A DNA stretch of 64,000 nucleotides from the NCBI GenBank assembly GCA_020161455.1, contig JAIUNZ010000005.1, forward strand, positions 124,001 to 188,000, given 5' to 3'. Positions 54,801 through 64,000 of the stretch are shown here, one piece after another. Positions within the stretch are counted from its first letter, which is position 1, and every line of letters begins with the position of its first letter. The notes beneath the pieces are model-generated. The model made no database searches, was not told the DNA's origin, and was given only the letters and a program-made list of their open reading frames with translations. The translations under genes and the position numbers were made by a program. Source of the stretch: Bacteroidota bacterium. Its GTDB lineage: Bacteria > Bacteroidota > Bacteroidia > Flavobacteriales > Flavobacteriaceae.

Positions 54801-55290
54801 GCCACCAAACCGTTTCCATGTATTTTGATTTATAAGTAATGTATGGATTTTCCATATCTACCCAATACCCCATTTTTTCGGTCAAATCGTTCCAAACATC
54901 TGTGTAACGCATGACGGTTTTTTTACACGCTTCGTTGTATTCTTCTACCGAAATGGTTTTGCCAATATCTTCTTTAGTAATTCCTAATTCTTTTTCAGTG
55001 CCTAATTCTACGGGCAATCCGTGTGTATCCCAACCTGCTTTTCGCTTTACTTGGAAACCTTTTTGAGTTTTATAGCGACAAAAAATATCTTTAATTGCTC
55101 TTGCCATCACATGGTGAATTCCAGGCAAACCATTTGCAGATGGTGGCCCTTCAAAAAACACATAAGGCGTTGCACCTTCACGTGAAGTTACACTTTGTTC
55201 GAAGACATTATTTTTTTTCCAGAAATCAAGAACTTCTGAAGCCACAGTAGGCAAGTCAAGTCCTTTGTATTCAGTAAACTTAGTACTCAT
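51892..55290 (-). CDS. ileS: Isoleucyl-tRNA synthetase
   Basis: Charges tRNA-Ile; class I synthetase of 1132 residues. The HIGH-type motif is seen in PPSANGLPGIHHVMARAIKD (as HHVM) and the KMSKS-type loop as GQKMSKRLGNAVDP. The long editing domain (about 190-390) includes TTPWTLPSN. The C-terminal extension is of the eukaryote-like type common in Bacteroidota, without the zinc-binding tail of E. coli IleS. It heads an operon with the DksA-like gene. Confidence 0.96.
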   Translation of the reverse strand: MSTKFTEYKGLDLPTVASEVLDFWKKNNVFEQSVTSREGATPYVFFEGPPSANGLPGIHHVMARAIKDIFCRYKTQKGFQVKRKAGWDTHGLPVELGTEKELGITKEDIGKTISVEEYNEACKKTVMRYTDVWNDLTEKMGYWVDMENPYITYKSKYMETVWWLLKQIYNKDLMYKGYTIQPYSPKAGTGLSSHEVNQPGSYRDVTDTTVVAQFKTKPESLPSFLQGFGDVHILAWTTTPWTLPSNTALTVGPKIDYVLVETFNQYTFRPTKVILAKNLVGKQFTKGFFESTEPGDFENFKEGDKKIPFQVLKEFKGTDLVGIRYEQLLPLALPYQNPENAFRVISGDFVTTEDGTGIVHTAPTFGADDAKVAKEATPEVPPLLVKDANDNLVPLVDLQGKFIQGLGDYSGKYVKNEYYNDGEAPERSADVEIAIQLKEENKAFKVEKYVHSYPHCWRTDKPILYYPLDSWFIKITEVKDRMFDLNETINWKPKATGEGRFGNWLKNANDWNLSRSRYWGIPLPIWRNEEGTEEILIGSVEELYNEIEKSIVAGFQKENPFKGFEIGNMTEENYDLVDLHKNVVDEIVLVSPSGKPMKREADLIDVWFDSGAMPYAQWHYPFENKEKIDGNLDFPADFIAEGVDQTRGWFYTLHAIGTLVFDKIAYKNVVSNGLVLDKNGQKMSKRLGNAVDPFTTLAEYGPDATRWYMIANANPWDNLKFDIEGVAEVRRKFFGTLYNTYSFFSLYANIDNFNYSEAEIPLNERPEIDRWILSELHTLIKLADESYADYEPTKAARAISEFVQENLSNWYVRLCRRRFWKGEYGTDKIAAYQTLYTCLLTVAKLAAPIAPFFMDKLYTDLINTTGKEDFTSVHLANFPVSVENFVDKSLESKMMKAQTVSSLVLSLRKKEMIKVRQPLQKVMIPVLDDNFRAEIEAVSDLIKAEVNVKEVELLDDASGVLVKQIKPNFKTLGPRFGKDMGLIAKEIQSFSTEQIKEIETNNLVVLVISGKSIILTSEDVEITSQDIPGWLVANANGITVALDITINEELKEEGIARELVNRIQNLRKDSGFEVTDKIKVKIQRFGDLEKAVLSNENYIKSETLTNELIFEDHLEGLEIEFDDIKTKIVISK

Positions 55291-55411
55291 TTTTGTCGTT
55301 TTCTTTAATCAGTTTGCGAAAGTAAGGAATTTTAAGAAAAGAGAATAGAAAATAGATGAAAGACAACAGACTTTTAAGAAAATTTTAAAATTTAAATAAC
55401 TTTTCAACTAA

Positions 55412-56119
55412 TTATGCAAAAACTTCTTTTAAAACTTCCAAGGATTTAGGTTTTTTGAAACCATCGAGATGAATTGAATAGTAATCGATTATGAATTTTA
55501 GTAATTGTTGACGTTCTGAAGCTAAAAAAAGTTTTTTTGAGCTGTCGAATTTGAGTTCTAAAAGCTTTTTTAATAGTACGGTTTCTTGAAAATTAAGACA
55601 ACTTGTTCCTTGATATTCTGAAAAAACACCATCAATCATTTCAAAATAATTTCCATTGGCTTTATTTGGGAAGAAACCAAAAAACTTGGTCATTTGAAGA
55701 AGAAAAATTAAATGAAAATTAGTAATTTCTTCATGATTATCGAGCCAAAGCAGTGCCGTTTCTAGAAACGTAAAGAGGTTTTCGTTTTCTTCCTCTTCTT
55801 TGATGCTGTGATGCAACATTTCCGAAAGAAATAAAATTATTGAACTTTTCACAACGTCAGTTGCAATGGTTTGATAAGAATAGGCTAACTTTATTTCTTT
55901 AAAATGTTCTAAGGTGCCTTTATTCTTGTGATTGGCTTCGATTTCTAGAATAGAAAAAGGTTGAAAATAGGCTATTTTTTGATTTGATTTTTTAGCCGAA
56001 AATGCATTTGGAACAAAATAGCTTTTTAGTCCATCGCTTTGAGTAAAACATTTAACTATCAATGATTTTTCTTGATATTTTAGAGAAGAAATAACAATAG
56101 CTTTGGTTTTTACCAACAT
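55412..56119 (-). CDS. recO: DNA repair protein RecO
   Basis: Loads RecA with RecFR and anneals ssDNA; 235 residues. The N-terminal OB-fold (MLVKTKAIVISSLKYQEKSLIVKCFTQ) and the helical C-terminal part ending in YSIHLDGFKKPKSLEVLKEV match RecO. The zinc-binding cysteines found in many RecO proteins are absent; only isolated cysteines are seen, as in other Bacteroidota. It lies 28 bases downstream of the porZ-like gene on the same strand. Confidence 0.88.
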   Translation of the reverse strand: MLVKTKAIVISSLKYQEKSLIVKCFTQSDGLKSYFVPNAFSAKKSNQKIAYFQPFSILEIEANHKNKGTLEHFKEIKLAYSYQTIATDVVKSSIILFLSEMLHHSIKEEEENENLFTFLETALLWLDNHEEITNFHLIFLLQMTKFFGFFPNKANGNYFEMIDGVFSEYQGTSCLNFQETVLLKKLLELKFDSSKKLFLASERQQLLKFIIDYYSIHLDGFKKPKSLEVLKEVFA

Positions 56120-56147
56120 TGGGATTTGGAATTTTTCCGTTTGGAAT

Positions 56148-58439
56148 TTATCGAATTATCATCACTTTTTTTACGGTTGTATCAGAACCATCCTCTGAGG
56201 AAATAAAAATCATATAAACACCAGAAGCTACTTTGTAACTGCCAAAAGCAGTACCATCCCACTCCACTGTTCCACCAGTTGATGTGGTCTCATAAACTAA
56301 ATTTCCTTCTATATCGGTGATTTTAATGACTGCTTTTTCAACCAATTGAGCAATTTTGATGGTGCCAATATATTCTGGTCGAACTGGATTAGGATAAACA
56401 TATACGTTTTGTAAATCATCCGCAGGTTTTGTAGCGATTCCTTTTAAGGAAATCATCCCTTTATCGGTTGCAAAGTAAATTTCACCGGTAGTTTCGTTAA
56501 TTTCTATGTCGTTTATGGTATTACTTGGCAAAGGAGAATTGTCTTTAGTAAAATGATAAATGGTTTCTTGACCATTTGAAGAAAAAAGAAATGCTCCAGA
56601 ATCGGCAGTTCCAATCCATTTTCTATTAGAGCCATCGACTACAATATCGGTAATGAATTGTTCATAAAGAAGTTCTTGCGCTAATCCATCTTCAAGAATG
56701 ATTATTGGATTGGCTTTCATTTGATTTTCACTAGTAAAACTGCTAGTGCTCGAAAGAACACGAAGCCCTTTTCTGGTTCCAATCCAAACTTGACTTCTAT
56801 TGTCAATTGCCAAAGCTCTAACATCATTTATTGGCAAGTTTCCTAAATCTGTGCCTTCTGTAATTTTTTTATAAATATTAGAATTCTCATTAAAAGCGAT
56901 AACACCATCTTGGTAGGTAGCCAACCATTTTGTACCGCTATTGTCAATTTCTATTTGAGCAAAATCACTGTTGACAACATTGTCTATTATGGTTGACATA
57001 TTGTAAGCTTGCCATTGTCCGTTTGTTTTTAATACGTTTAGACCAGTACTAACACGGCTATTCGTTACCCACAGATTTCCGTTTCTATCAAATGTTGAAG
57101 GTCCAATTCGGATGTTACTTGTAGAACTTGCATCTAGGGATTTTAAAGAACTATTGCTTTCATTAAAAAGTGTAGTGGGAATATCACTTTCAATTTTCAA
57201 TAACCCTTTATCATAAGAACTTACGTAAACTTCATTTTCATTGTTAGGGTTTGAAGAAATTCGTGTTAGTGATTTTGCTCCTAAAACATCTTCGTACGGA
57301 ATATTCAACCATTGATTATCGGTATATTTACTAACTCCGAACGAGGTCAAGCCAAGATTTAAAAAAGTATATGGATTATAGGTAACACTATATCCACCAT
57401 AAACAGCCCAAAGATTTGAATTGGAAGAATGAATAGAAAATAGATAATTTCTTTTTGGCCCATCGGGCATGATGACTTCAAATTCACCTAAATTGCTTAG
57501 TGGTGCCGAAATAACACCGTTTTCATTGGTGCCAATATATACTTTATCATTAATAACGGTTGCGCAACTAAATGTTAAAGGAATGGCAGAAACTTGCGAA
57601 CTTGGTATGTATGCTGCTTGGGTTAAGTTAGAATTGTAAACAAAAACCTGATTGTTTGTTGTTACAATTAAATGATTTTCAAAAACCCTAGTGTCTAACC
57701 CTGTTTGATTTAAATTAAATACTTCTTGAAAGGCAGTTCCAGTATGTTTGTAAACTTTATTATTAGTGTTGGTAGCAATTAACTGATTGTTAAAAGTTAC
57801 AATTCCGTTCCAGTATCCATTATCAAAAATTTGCCATTGCGCAAAATCATTCAAATTTGGATTAGAAATAGCTGCCTTTTTTATACCATAATATTCCGTT
57901 ACGGCATAAATTTCATTATTAAAAATAGTAGTTTGATAGACTCTAATTTCTAAACCGTTTGGTCCAATGAAATAAGTATCTCCAAATTGTAAGGTGTTCA
58001 AATTGTATTGAACAATTCCGAAGTCACATGAAACATATAGTATTCCGTTATATTCCATAAAATGATTGACTTTTTTAATGTTTTCGGGAATAGACTTATT
58101 GATGATGTCAACTACATTTAAAATGCTTCCGTCTTGGTTGTTTAAAACAATCATCAAACCGTTTTTATACCCAATAATTGTTTTGTTAGTTGTCGCACTA
58201 AAATAGATTGCGGAAATAGTTTCTCCAGATAATCCATCTATAGTATTAGTAGAAATTAATTCATTTGTTGCTAGATTTTTGGAAAATATAGCATTTTCGG
58301 TTGCGGCAAAAAATTTTGAGGAAGATTCTGTTATATCACTAATTTTATTGTATGAAAAATAACCTTTCCATTGCAGGTTTTGTTGTGAAAAACCAAATTG
58401 AAATAAAAATATATAAACCAAGTAAAATGAATTTTTCAT
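56148..58439 (-). CDS. porZ: PorZ-like T9SS component with beta-propellers
   Basis: A 763-residue exported protein. After the signal peptide (to about FGFSQQ), two seven-bladed-type beta-propellers are suggested by repeats such as GTNENGVISAPL, WVTNSRV, WLATYQDGVIAF, VWIGTRKGLRVL and WIGTADSGAFLF. The C-terminus has a type A T9SS sorting domain (VYVYPNPVRPEYIGTIKI to VKKVMIIR). Length, two-propeller layout and location next to recO agree with PorZ, a surface subunit of the T9SS attachment complex. Other propeller proteins with a sorting domain cannot be fully excluded. Confidence 0.8.
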   Translation of the reverse strand: MKNSFYLVYIFLFQFGFSQQNLQWKGYFSYNKISDITESSSKFFAATENAIFSKNLATNELISTNTIDGLSGETISAIYFSATTNKTIIGYKNGLMIVLNNQDGSILNVVDIINKSIPENIKKVNHFMEYNGILYVSCDFGIVQYNLNTLQFGDTYFIGPNGLEIRVYQTTIFNNEIYAVTEYYGIKKAAISNPNLNDFAQWQIFDNGYWNGIVTFNNQLIATNTNNKVYKHTGTAFQEVFNLNQTGLDTRVFENHLIVTTNNQVFVYNSNLTQAAYIPSSQVSAIPLTFSCATVINDKVYIGTNENGVISAPLSNLGEFEVIMPDGPKRNYLFSIHSSNSNLWAVYGGYSVTYNPYTFLNLGLTSFGVSKYTDNQWLNIPYEDVLGAKSLTRISSNPNNENEVYVSSYDKGLLKIESDIPTTLFNESNSSLKSLDASSTSNIRIGPSTFDRNGNLWVTNSRVSTGLNVLKTNGQWQAYNMSTIIDNVVNSDFAQIEIDNSGTKWLATYQDGVIAFNENSNIYKKITEGTDLGNLPINDVRALAIDNRSQVWIGTRKGLRVLSSTSSFTSENQMKANPIIILEDGLAQELLYEQFITDIVVDGSNRKWIGTADSGAFLFSSNGQETIYHFTKDNSPLPSNTINDIEINETTGEIYFATDKGMISLKGIATKPADDLQNVYVYPNPVRPEYIGTIKIAQLVEKAVIKITDIEGNLVYETTSTGGTVEWDGTAFGSYKVASGVYMIFISSEDGSDTTVKKVMIIR

Positions 58440-58507
58440 AGCGTCAATTAGAATTACAAATATAGTATAAACGAAAAACTTTTACTTTTAATATAAAAAG
58501 AATAAAA

Positions 58508-58537
58508 AAAAATGCTTCCATTTCTGAAAGCATTTTT
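58508..58537 (-). terminator. Terminator downstream of gdhA
   Basis: Stem AAAAATGCTT / AAGCATTTTT (58508-58517 and 58528-58537) with a 10-base loop; the flanking A run gives a T run on the minus strand. Confidence 0.82.
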
Positions 58538-58567
58538 GATTTTTGTTATTTTATAACTATATTATAT

Positions 58568-59923
<1,356 letters not shown>

Positions 59924-59957
59924 TTAAATTTTAAGAAATCGATTTCGTAATGATGCG

Positions 59958-59965
59958 CAAATATA
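59958..59965 (-). promoter_or_regulatory. Putative -7 element for gdhA
   Basis: CAAATATA reads TATATTTG on the minus strand and lies about 46 bases upstream of the gdhA start. Confidence 0.45.
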
Positions 59966-60131
59966 CATTTTATTAAAATAGTGCTCTATTTTTTTTTAAA
60001 ATATTCTTTTTTCAAGTAAAAAAAATAACTCTGAAAACCAATAATGTCTTGATACAATCTTTTTTTTACCCTTTTTTAAAGTTAAAAATCAACTATTTTG
60101 TATTTTTTTTTATAACTGAATGATGTTTTTA

Positions 60132-60139
60132 TATATTTG
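60132..60139 (+). promoter_or_regulatory. Putative -7 element for the gene at 60161
   Basis: TATATTTG, 21 bases before the ATG. The upstream DNA is a long T-rich stretch and no TTTG box is seen at the ideal distance. Confidence 0.45.
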
Positions 60140-60160
60140 TCGGGAATAGAATTATAAAGT

Positions 60161-60952
60161 ATGCAAAAGTTCATCAAAATTATTTTCACATTTATCTTAT
60201 TGATAGGTATGTGTAAAAGTACTCAAGCTCAATTTGGCTTCTCTCACGAATTAGGTGTAATTGCTGGACCAGTAGCATTTCAATCAGATTATGGTGAAAG
60301 ACATGATTTTAGCACAAATTCTGGAAATACTGGTTATGGTATTGGAATAATTCATTACTTGAATTTTTCTTATAAAGCAGAATGTAATTGTTATACTCCT
60401 GAAACTTATTTCAACGACCATTTTAAATTAAGAAGTGAGTTATCTTATAATAAAACCAATTTAAAACACTATGGGCAATGGGTTGACCCTAGCAAAACTT
60501 CATTAATTGCCAATCAATTGAGAGGTATGCGTGGAAGTACAGCGGTTACTAATATTGGTATGCAATTAGAATTTTACCCTTTAAGTATTAGAGATTTTAC
60601 CGCAACATTAGGCTCATTTGCTCCTTTTGTGAGTTTAGGAGGGCAATTTAGTTTTTATGATCCCGAAGCTTATTCTACTCTTGGACCAATTACTTCTCCA
60701 CTCGCTATTCCTGATAAATATTTAGGTGGTGCTATAACCAATCAAGGTGGAACGGTTTGGTCAATTGTTTCTTCTATTGGTTCAAGATACAAGTTAACAG
60801 AACTATCTGACTTAATGATTGATTTACGTGTTCAATATTATTTTTCAAATTGGGTAGATGGTTTAAATCCAGATCCTAAAAGATACCCAGAAAACAAAGC
60901 AAATGATTGGAATGTTTGGTTGAATTTTGGATACATCTATTATTTAAATTAA
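60161..60952 (+). CDS. Exported outer-membrane-type protein (THC0290_0291-like)
   Basis: A 263-residue protein with a signal peptide ending near STQAQ. The body has alternating strands (FSHELGVIAGPVAFQSDYGE, GIGIIHYLNFSYKAECNC, IGMQLEFYPLSIRDF) and ends LNFGYIYYLN, in keeping with a small outer-membrane barrel. I associate it with a flavobacterial family labelled THC0290_0291, of unknown function. Its last 4 bases overlap the end of the converging hflX gene. Confidence 0.65.
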   Translation: MQKFIKIIFTFILLIGMCKSTQAQFGFSHELGVIAGPVAFQSDYGERHDFSTNSGNTGYGIGIIHYLNFSYKAECNCYTPETYFNDHFKLRSELSYNKTNLKHYGQWVDPSKTSLIANQLRGMRGSTAVTNIGMQLEFYPLSIRDFTATLGSFAPFVSLGGQFSFYDPEAYSTLGPITSPLAIPDKYLGGAITNQGGTVWSIVSSIGSRYKLTELSDLMIDLRVQYYFSNWVDGLNPDPKRYPENKANDWNVWLNFGYIYYLN

Positions 60953-62169
60953 TCTTCAACGGCATCTTTATAATCAGGGTATAGGAATTTATTATAAGGA
61001 AACCTTGTGATATGAATTTCTCTAACGGCTTCATAAATTTTTTCTCTCAATTCTTCAAAGTTTTCTTTGTGAGTTGCCGAAATGAATAAGGTGTTTTTTT
61101 CGCCCACATTATTCATCCAAGTTTTTTTCCATTCTTCTAAGGTGTAATGTTTTGTGGTTTTTTCAGTAATTAAATCATCACTGTCAATAGAAAGGTTTTT
61201 AAAAGCATCTATTTTGTTAAAAACCATTATAGTAGGCTTGTTATTACTTTTAATATCCATCAATATTTGATTTACAGATTGAATATGGTCTTCAAAATCT
61301 TGATGCGAAATATCAACCACATGCAAAAGCAAATCGGCTTCTCGAACTTCATCCAGAGTACTTTTGAAAGATTCAATTAATTGAGTTGGTAATTTTCTAA
61401 TAAAACCAACCGTGTCTGACAATAAAAAAGGTAGGTTTTTAATAACCACTTTTCTAACAGTAGTATCAAGGGTTGCAAATAATTTATTTTCTACAAAGAC
61501 ATCGCTTTTCCCAATAGCATTCATCAAGGTTGATTTTCCAACGTTGGTATATCCAACCAAGGCAACTCTAACCATGGCACCACGGTTACTTCTTTGAACC
61601 GCCATTTGTTTGTCAATAGTTTTAATTTTTTCCTTTAACAATGCAATTCTATCACGAACAATCCTTCTGTCCGTTTCAATTTCTGTTTCTCCAGGTCCAC
61701 GAAGTCCAATTCCACCTTTCTGCCGCTCAAGATGTGTCCAAAGACCCGATAATCTTGGAAGTAAATATTGACATTGGGCTAATTCGACTTGTGTTCTTGC
61801 GTACGACGTTTCAGCTCTTTGAGCAAAAATATCAAGAATCAAATTTGTTCTATCTAGAATTTTACAATCAATTATTTTGGAAAGATTTTTTTGTTGAGAT
61901 GGTGATAATTCATCATCAAAAATAACTGTTGAAACAGCATTATTTTTGACAAAAAGATTGATTTCTTCAATTTTTCCTGTTCCCAAAAAAGTCTTTGGAT
62001 TGGGTTTTTCTAACTTTTGATGAAATCTTTTAATCACTTCTCCTCCTGCCGTAAAAGTTAAGAACTCTAATTCGTCCAAATATTCTTGTAATTTTTCTTC
62101 AGATTGATTTTGAGTGACGATTCCAACGACAATTGTTTTTTCGAAATTTGAACTGTTTTTTTCTAACAT
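60949..62169 (-). CDS. hflX: Ribosome-associated GTPase HflX
   Basis: GTPase that splits stalled ribosomes, 406 residues. An N-terminal HflX domain (ending in QRAETSYARTQVELAQ and the GGIGLRGPGETEIETDRR linker hallmark) precedes the GTPase domain with G1 VGYTNVGKSTLMNAI, G3 DTVGFIRKLP and G4 NKIDA. The C-terminal region is short. It is transcribed on the minus strand, convergent with the small outer-membrane protein gene. Confidence 0.95.
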   Translation of the reverse strand: MLEKNSSNFEKTIVVGIVTQNQSEEKLQEYLDELEFLTFTAGGEVIKRFHQKLEKPNPKTFLGTGKIEEINLFVKNNAVSTVIFDDELSPSQQKNLSKIIDCKILDRTNLILDIFAQRAETSYARTQVELAQCQYLLPRLSGLWTHLERQKGGIGLRGPGETEIETDRRIVRDRIALLKEKIKTIDKQMAVQRSNRGAMVRVALVGYTNVGKSTLMNAIGKSDVFVENKLFATLDTTVRKVVIKNLPFLLSDTVGFIRKLPTQLIESFKSTLDEVREADLLLHVVDISHQDFEDHIQSVNQILMDIKSNNKPTIMVFNKIDAFKNLSIDSDDLITEKTTKHYTLEEWKKTWMNNVGEKNTLFISATHKENFEELREKIYEAVREIHITRFPYNKFLYPDYKDAVED

Positions 62170-62277
62170 TATTGATTTTTAGTACTGCAAAATTAGAAAT
62201 AATAATATTTAACACTCATTTTATAGTTGTTTTTTAATTTAAATTTTTAAAAAAGTTATTTTTTTCATAAAATTTTC

Positions 62278-62285
62278 TAAATTTG
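62278..62285 (+). promoter_or_regulatory. Putative -7 element for the right-edge surface protein gene
   Basis: TAAATTTG matches TAnnTTTG and lies 42 bases before the ATG at 62328. Confidence 0.45.
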
Positions 62286-62327
62286 GAACTCTTAACCCAA
62301 TATTAATTATTACAACCATTTTCATTT

Positions 62328-64000
62328 ATGAAAAAAATTACTTTATTATTGTTGACTTTACTGTTTTCTTTCTCGGGCTTTTCTCAATTTGGAGGAACGG
62401 GTGTCGTTGAAGGATTTGAGTCAACTACAGGACCAAGTGCGCTACCGTCTAATAACTGGGCTTTGAGCACAGGGAATTGGTTGGTGTTTGATAATGGCAC
62501 ACCAGGAAATTTCCGTTGGGGAATTTCTACCGTTACTACAACGCCAACACAAGTGTATCAAGGAGCTAATGCAGCTTATATGAATCGGGAGACCAACTTT
62601 TCAACGGGTCAAACTTATGAGGATTATTTGGCGTCACCAGCTTTTACAGTTCCAGCAAATGGCCAACTTCGTTTTTGGACAAGAGGTTTTTTAATTGGAA
62701 ACCAGGGAACCGTTTATCAAATAAAAGTCGCACCAGCTGCCGCTAATCCAACGGATCCAAACTCTTATCTTTTGGTTCAACAATGGACTGATGCCGATTT
62801 GGTAGCAAGCGTTAGTCAATATGAAGAAAAAGTAGTTAATTTGACTGATTATGTTGATCTTAATGTTCGTATTGCTTTTGTGATGCAACAAGCTCCAATC
62901 ACTGCTCCATTTGGAGATAGATGGTTTGTTGATAATGTACAAGTAGTGGCGCAGTGTTTTGATCCTACTGCATTAACAGCAACACCAGCCATTACTTCGG
63001 CTCAATTGAGTTGGACGAATCCAGGAACAACCTCATGGGAAGTAGAACTTGTTCCTGCGGCAGGAACTCCAACTGGAATAGGAACTCCATTTAACGGAGC
63101 AGTACCTTCTTTTAATGTTACAACAACTTTACCTGCAGGTGTGCCACTAACGGCAACAACAGCATATAAATATTATGTGAGAGCTGTTTGTTCAGTCGGT
63201 GTCACCAGTCAATGGATTGGTCCTTTTAATTTTTCAACGCTATCACCCGGATTAAGTTGTGAAGCATCAATAGTAATTAATAATTTACCATATAGCACAA
63301 CTGACAGTACGGCAAACTATGGGGATAACCCCAATATAGAAGGAAGTCCTGGAACAGGTTGTAATATTACAGGCAATTATTTGAATGGTAATGATGTTGT
63401 GTATTCTTATACTGCACCAGCAAATGGCACCATAAATGTAACCATGACACCAACTGGAACAAATTCAGGTGTTTTTGCTTATGATAGTTGTGCTAATGTA
63501 GGTGTAACTTGTATTGGCGGTGCTGCAGGAACAACAACAACTGTTAGAACATTTGACTTGTCTGTAACTGCTGGTCAAACCTATTATTTTGTTATATCAA
63601 GTATAAATACAACACAAACCGTTGGATATACCTTACTGATACAAAATGTAAATTGTGCGCCACCAACTGCTTTAGCGGCAAATGCTTTGCAAACAACAGC
63701 AAATTTAAGCTGGGCTCAAGGAGGCTCTTCTTCATGGGAAGTAGTTGTTCAACCTGCAGGAGCTGGAGTTCCAGCAGGAGCAGGTACACAAACAAATATT
63801 AACACAAATTATCCAGTGCCAACAGTTTTAACTCCTAATACCAATTATGAGTTTTATGTAAGAGCCGATTGTAATGATGGTACTGGCAACTTCAGTGCTT
63901 GGGCAGGACCATTTGCATTCAGAACGTTATGTGATGCTTTTACTGTTCCTTTTCAAGAAGGATTCAACAGTACTTCTACCTCAGAAGCTTGTTGGACTGT
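62328..64000 (+). CDS. Large multidomain surface protein (N-terminal part)
   Basis: An open frame of 557 codons starts at ATG 62328 and runs off the window without a stop. A signal peptide (MKKITLLLLTLLFSFSGFSQ) is followed by a choice-of-anchor-J/adhesin-like domain (about 22-205, GVVEGFESTTGPSALPSNNW to WFVDNVQVV), a fibronectin-III domain (about 206-302, TSAQLSWTNPGTTSWEVEL), a pre-peptidase-like beta domain (about 306-442), a second fibronectin-III domain (about 443-525) and the start of another adhesin-like domain (PFQEGFNSTSTSEACWTV). A T9SS sorting domain is expected beyond the edge but not seen. Confidence 0.85.
   Translation, partial: MKKITLLLLTLLFSFSGFSQFGGTGVVEGFESTTGPSALPSNNWALSTGNWLVFDNGTPGNFRWGISTVTTTPTQVYQGANAAYMNRETNFSTGQTYEDYLASPAFTVPANGQLRFWTRGFLIGNQGTVYQIKVAPAAANPTDPNSYLLVQQWTDADLVASVSQYEEKVVNLTDYVDLNVRIAFVMQQAPITAPFGDRWFVDNVQVVAQCFDPTALTATPAITSAQLSWTNPGTTSWEVELVPAAGTPTGIGTPFNGAVPSFNVTTTLPAGVPLTATTAYKYYVRAVCSVGVTSQWIGPFNFSTLSPGLSCEASIVINNLPYSTTDSTANYGDNPNIEGSPGTGCNITGNYLNGNDVVYSYTAPANGTINVTMTPTGTNSGVFAYDSCANVGVTCIGGAAGTTTTVRTFDLSVTAGQTYYFVISSINTTQTVGYTLLIQNVNCAPPTALAANALQTTANLSWAQGGSSSWEVVVQPAGAGVPAGAGTQTNINTNYPVPTVLTPNTNYEFYVRADCNDGTGNFSAWAGPFAFRTLCDAFTVPFQEGFNSTSTSEACWT

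Noticed and set aside
62691-62942. Minus-strand open frame at the right edge
   Set aside because: It lies opposite the long plus-strand surface protein frame, which has a clear signal peptide and repeated domains.

Overview
The window looks like a stretch of chromosome from a Flavobacterium-like member of the Bacteroidota. The reasons are AT-rich DNA, the flavobacterial promoter signature (TTTG about 20 bases upstream of TAnnTTTG) in front of several genes, type IX secretion (T9SS) C-terminal sorting domains, a PorZ-like T9SS protein, Omp28-type proteins and several Bacteroidota-only families. Most of it is ordinary core genome. Intergenic gaps are short, and convergent genes sometimes touch or overlap.

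Region 1 (1-10.8 kb): remains of an IS982-type transposase and of an XRE regulator at the left edge. A minus-strand run follows (S41 protease, dCMP deaminase, HupE/UreJ-like membrane protein), then a TerB-like gene facing fructose-bisphosphatase. A plus-strand run holds a GNAT enzyme, aspartate kinase, a very large predicted outer-membrane barrel and a secreted lysine-rich protein. Region 2 (10.8-20.3 kb) is rich in nucleotide metabolism: class Ia ribonucleotide reductase (nrdB, nrdA), dGTPase, and further on dxs and tadA in divergent orientation. Between nrdA and the next gene lies a well-structured, apparently non-coding RNA with its own promoter motif, a perfect palindrome upstream and a strong terminator. 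It is the best candidate here for something undescribed. Region 3 (20.4-28.5 kb): a giant alpha-2-macroglobulin-like lipoprotein, a short FAD protein, a MarC-family membrane protein and a DUF3109 protein.

Region 4 (28.6-34.6 kb) is an envelope and surface cluster: a T9SS-exported protein with an Omp28 domain, a small T9SS cargo protein, an outer-membrane barrel (DUF6029-like) in an operon with a TlpA-like thioredoxin, and an Omp28-like lipoprotein. Three of these five proteins carry a CxxC motif, so together they could form an extracytoplasmic thiol-redox system. Region 5 (34.7-48.5 kb): tRNA-Ala, queD, lpxH, an MFS exporter, recJ, the tyrosine-catabolic pair hppD-hmgA, a sodium symporter with a tiny accessory subunit, a patatin-barrel protein and uvrC.

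Region 6 (48.5-64 kb): an extremely AT-rich spacer, an unknown conserved-looking gene, an aspartoacylase-like enzyme, 5-formyl-THF cyclo-ligase, lspA, a DksA-like protein lacking its zinc cysteines, ileS, recO, porZ, gdhA, an outer-membrane protein, hflX, and at the right edge the start of a large multidomain surface protein that runs out of the window.

Functions are assigned from motifs and remembered family features only. No database search was run.
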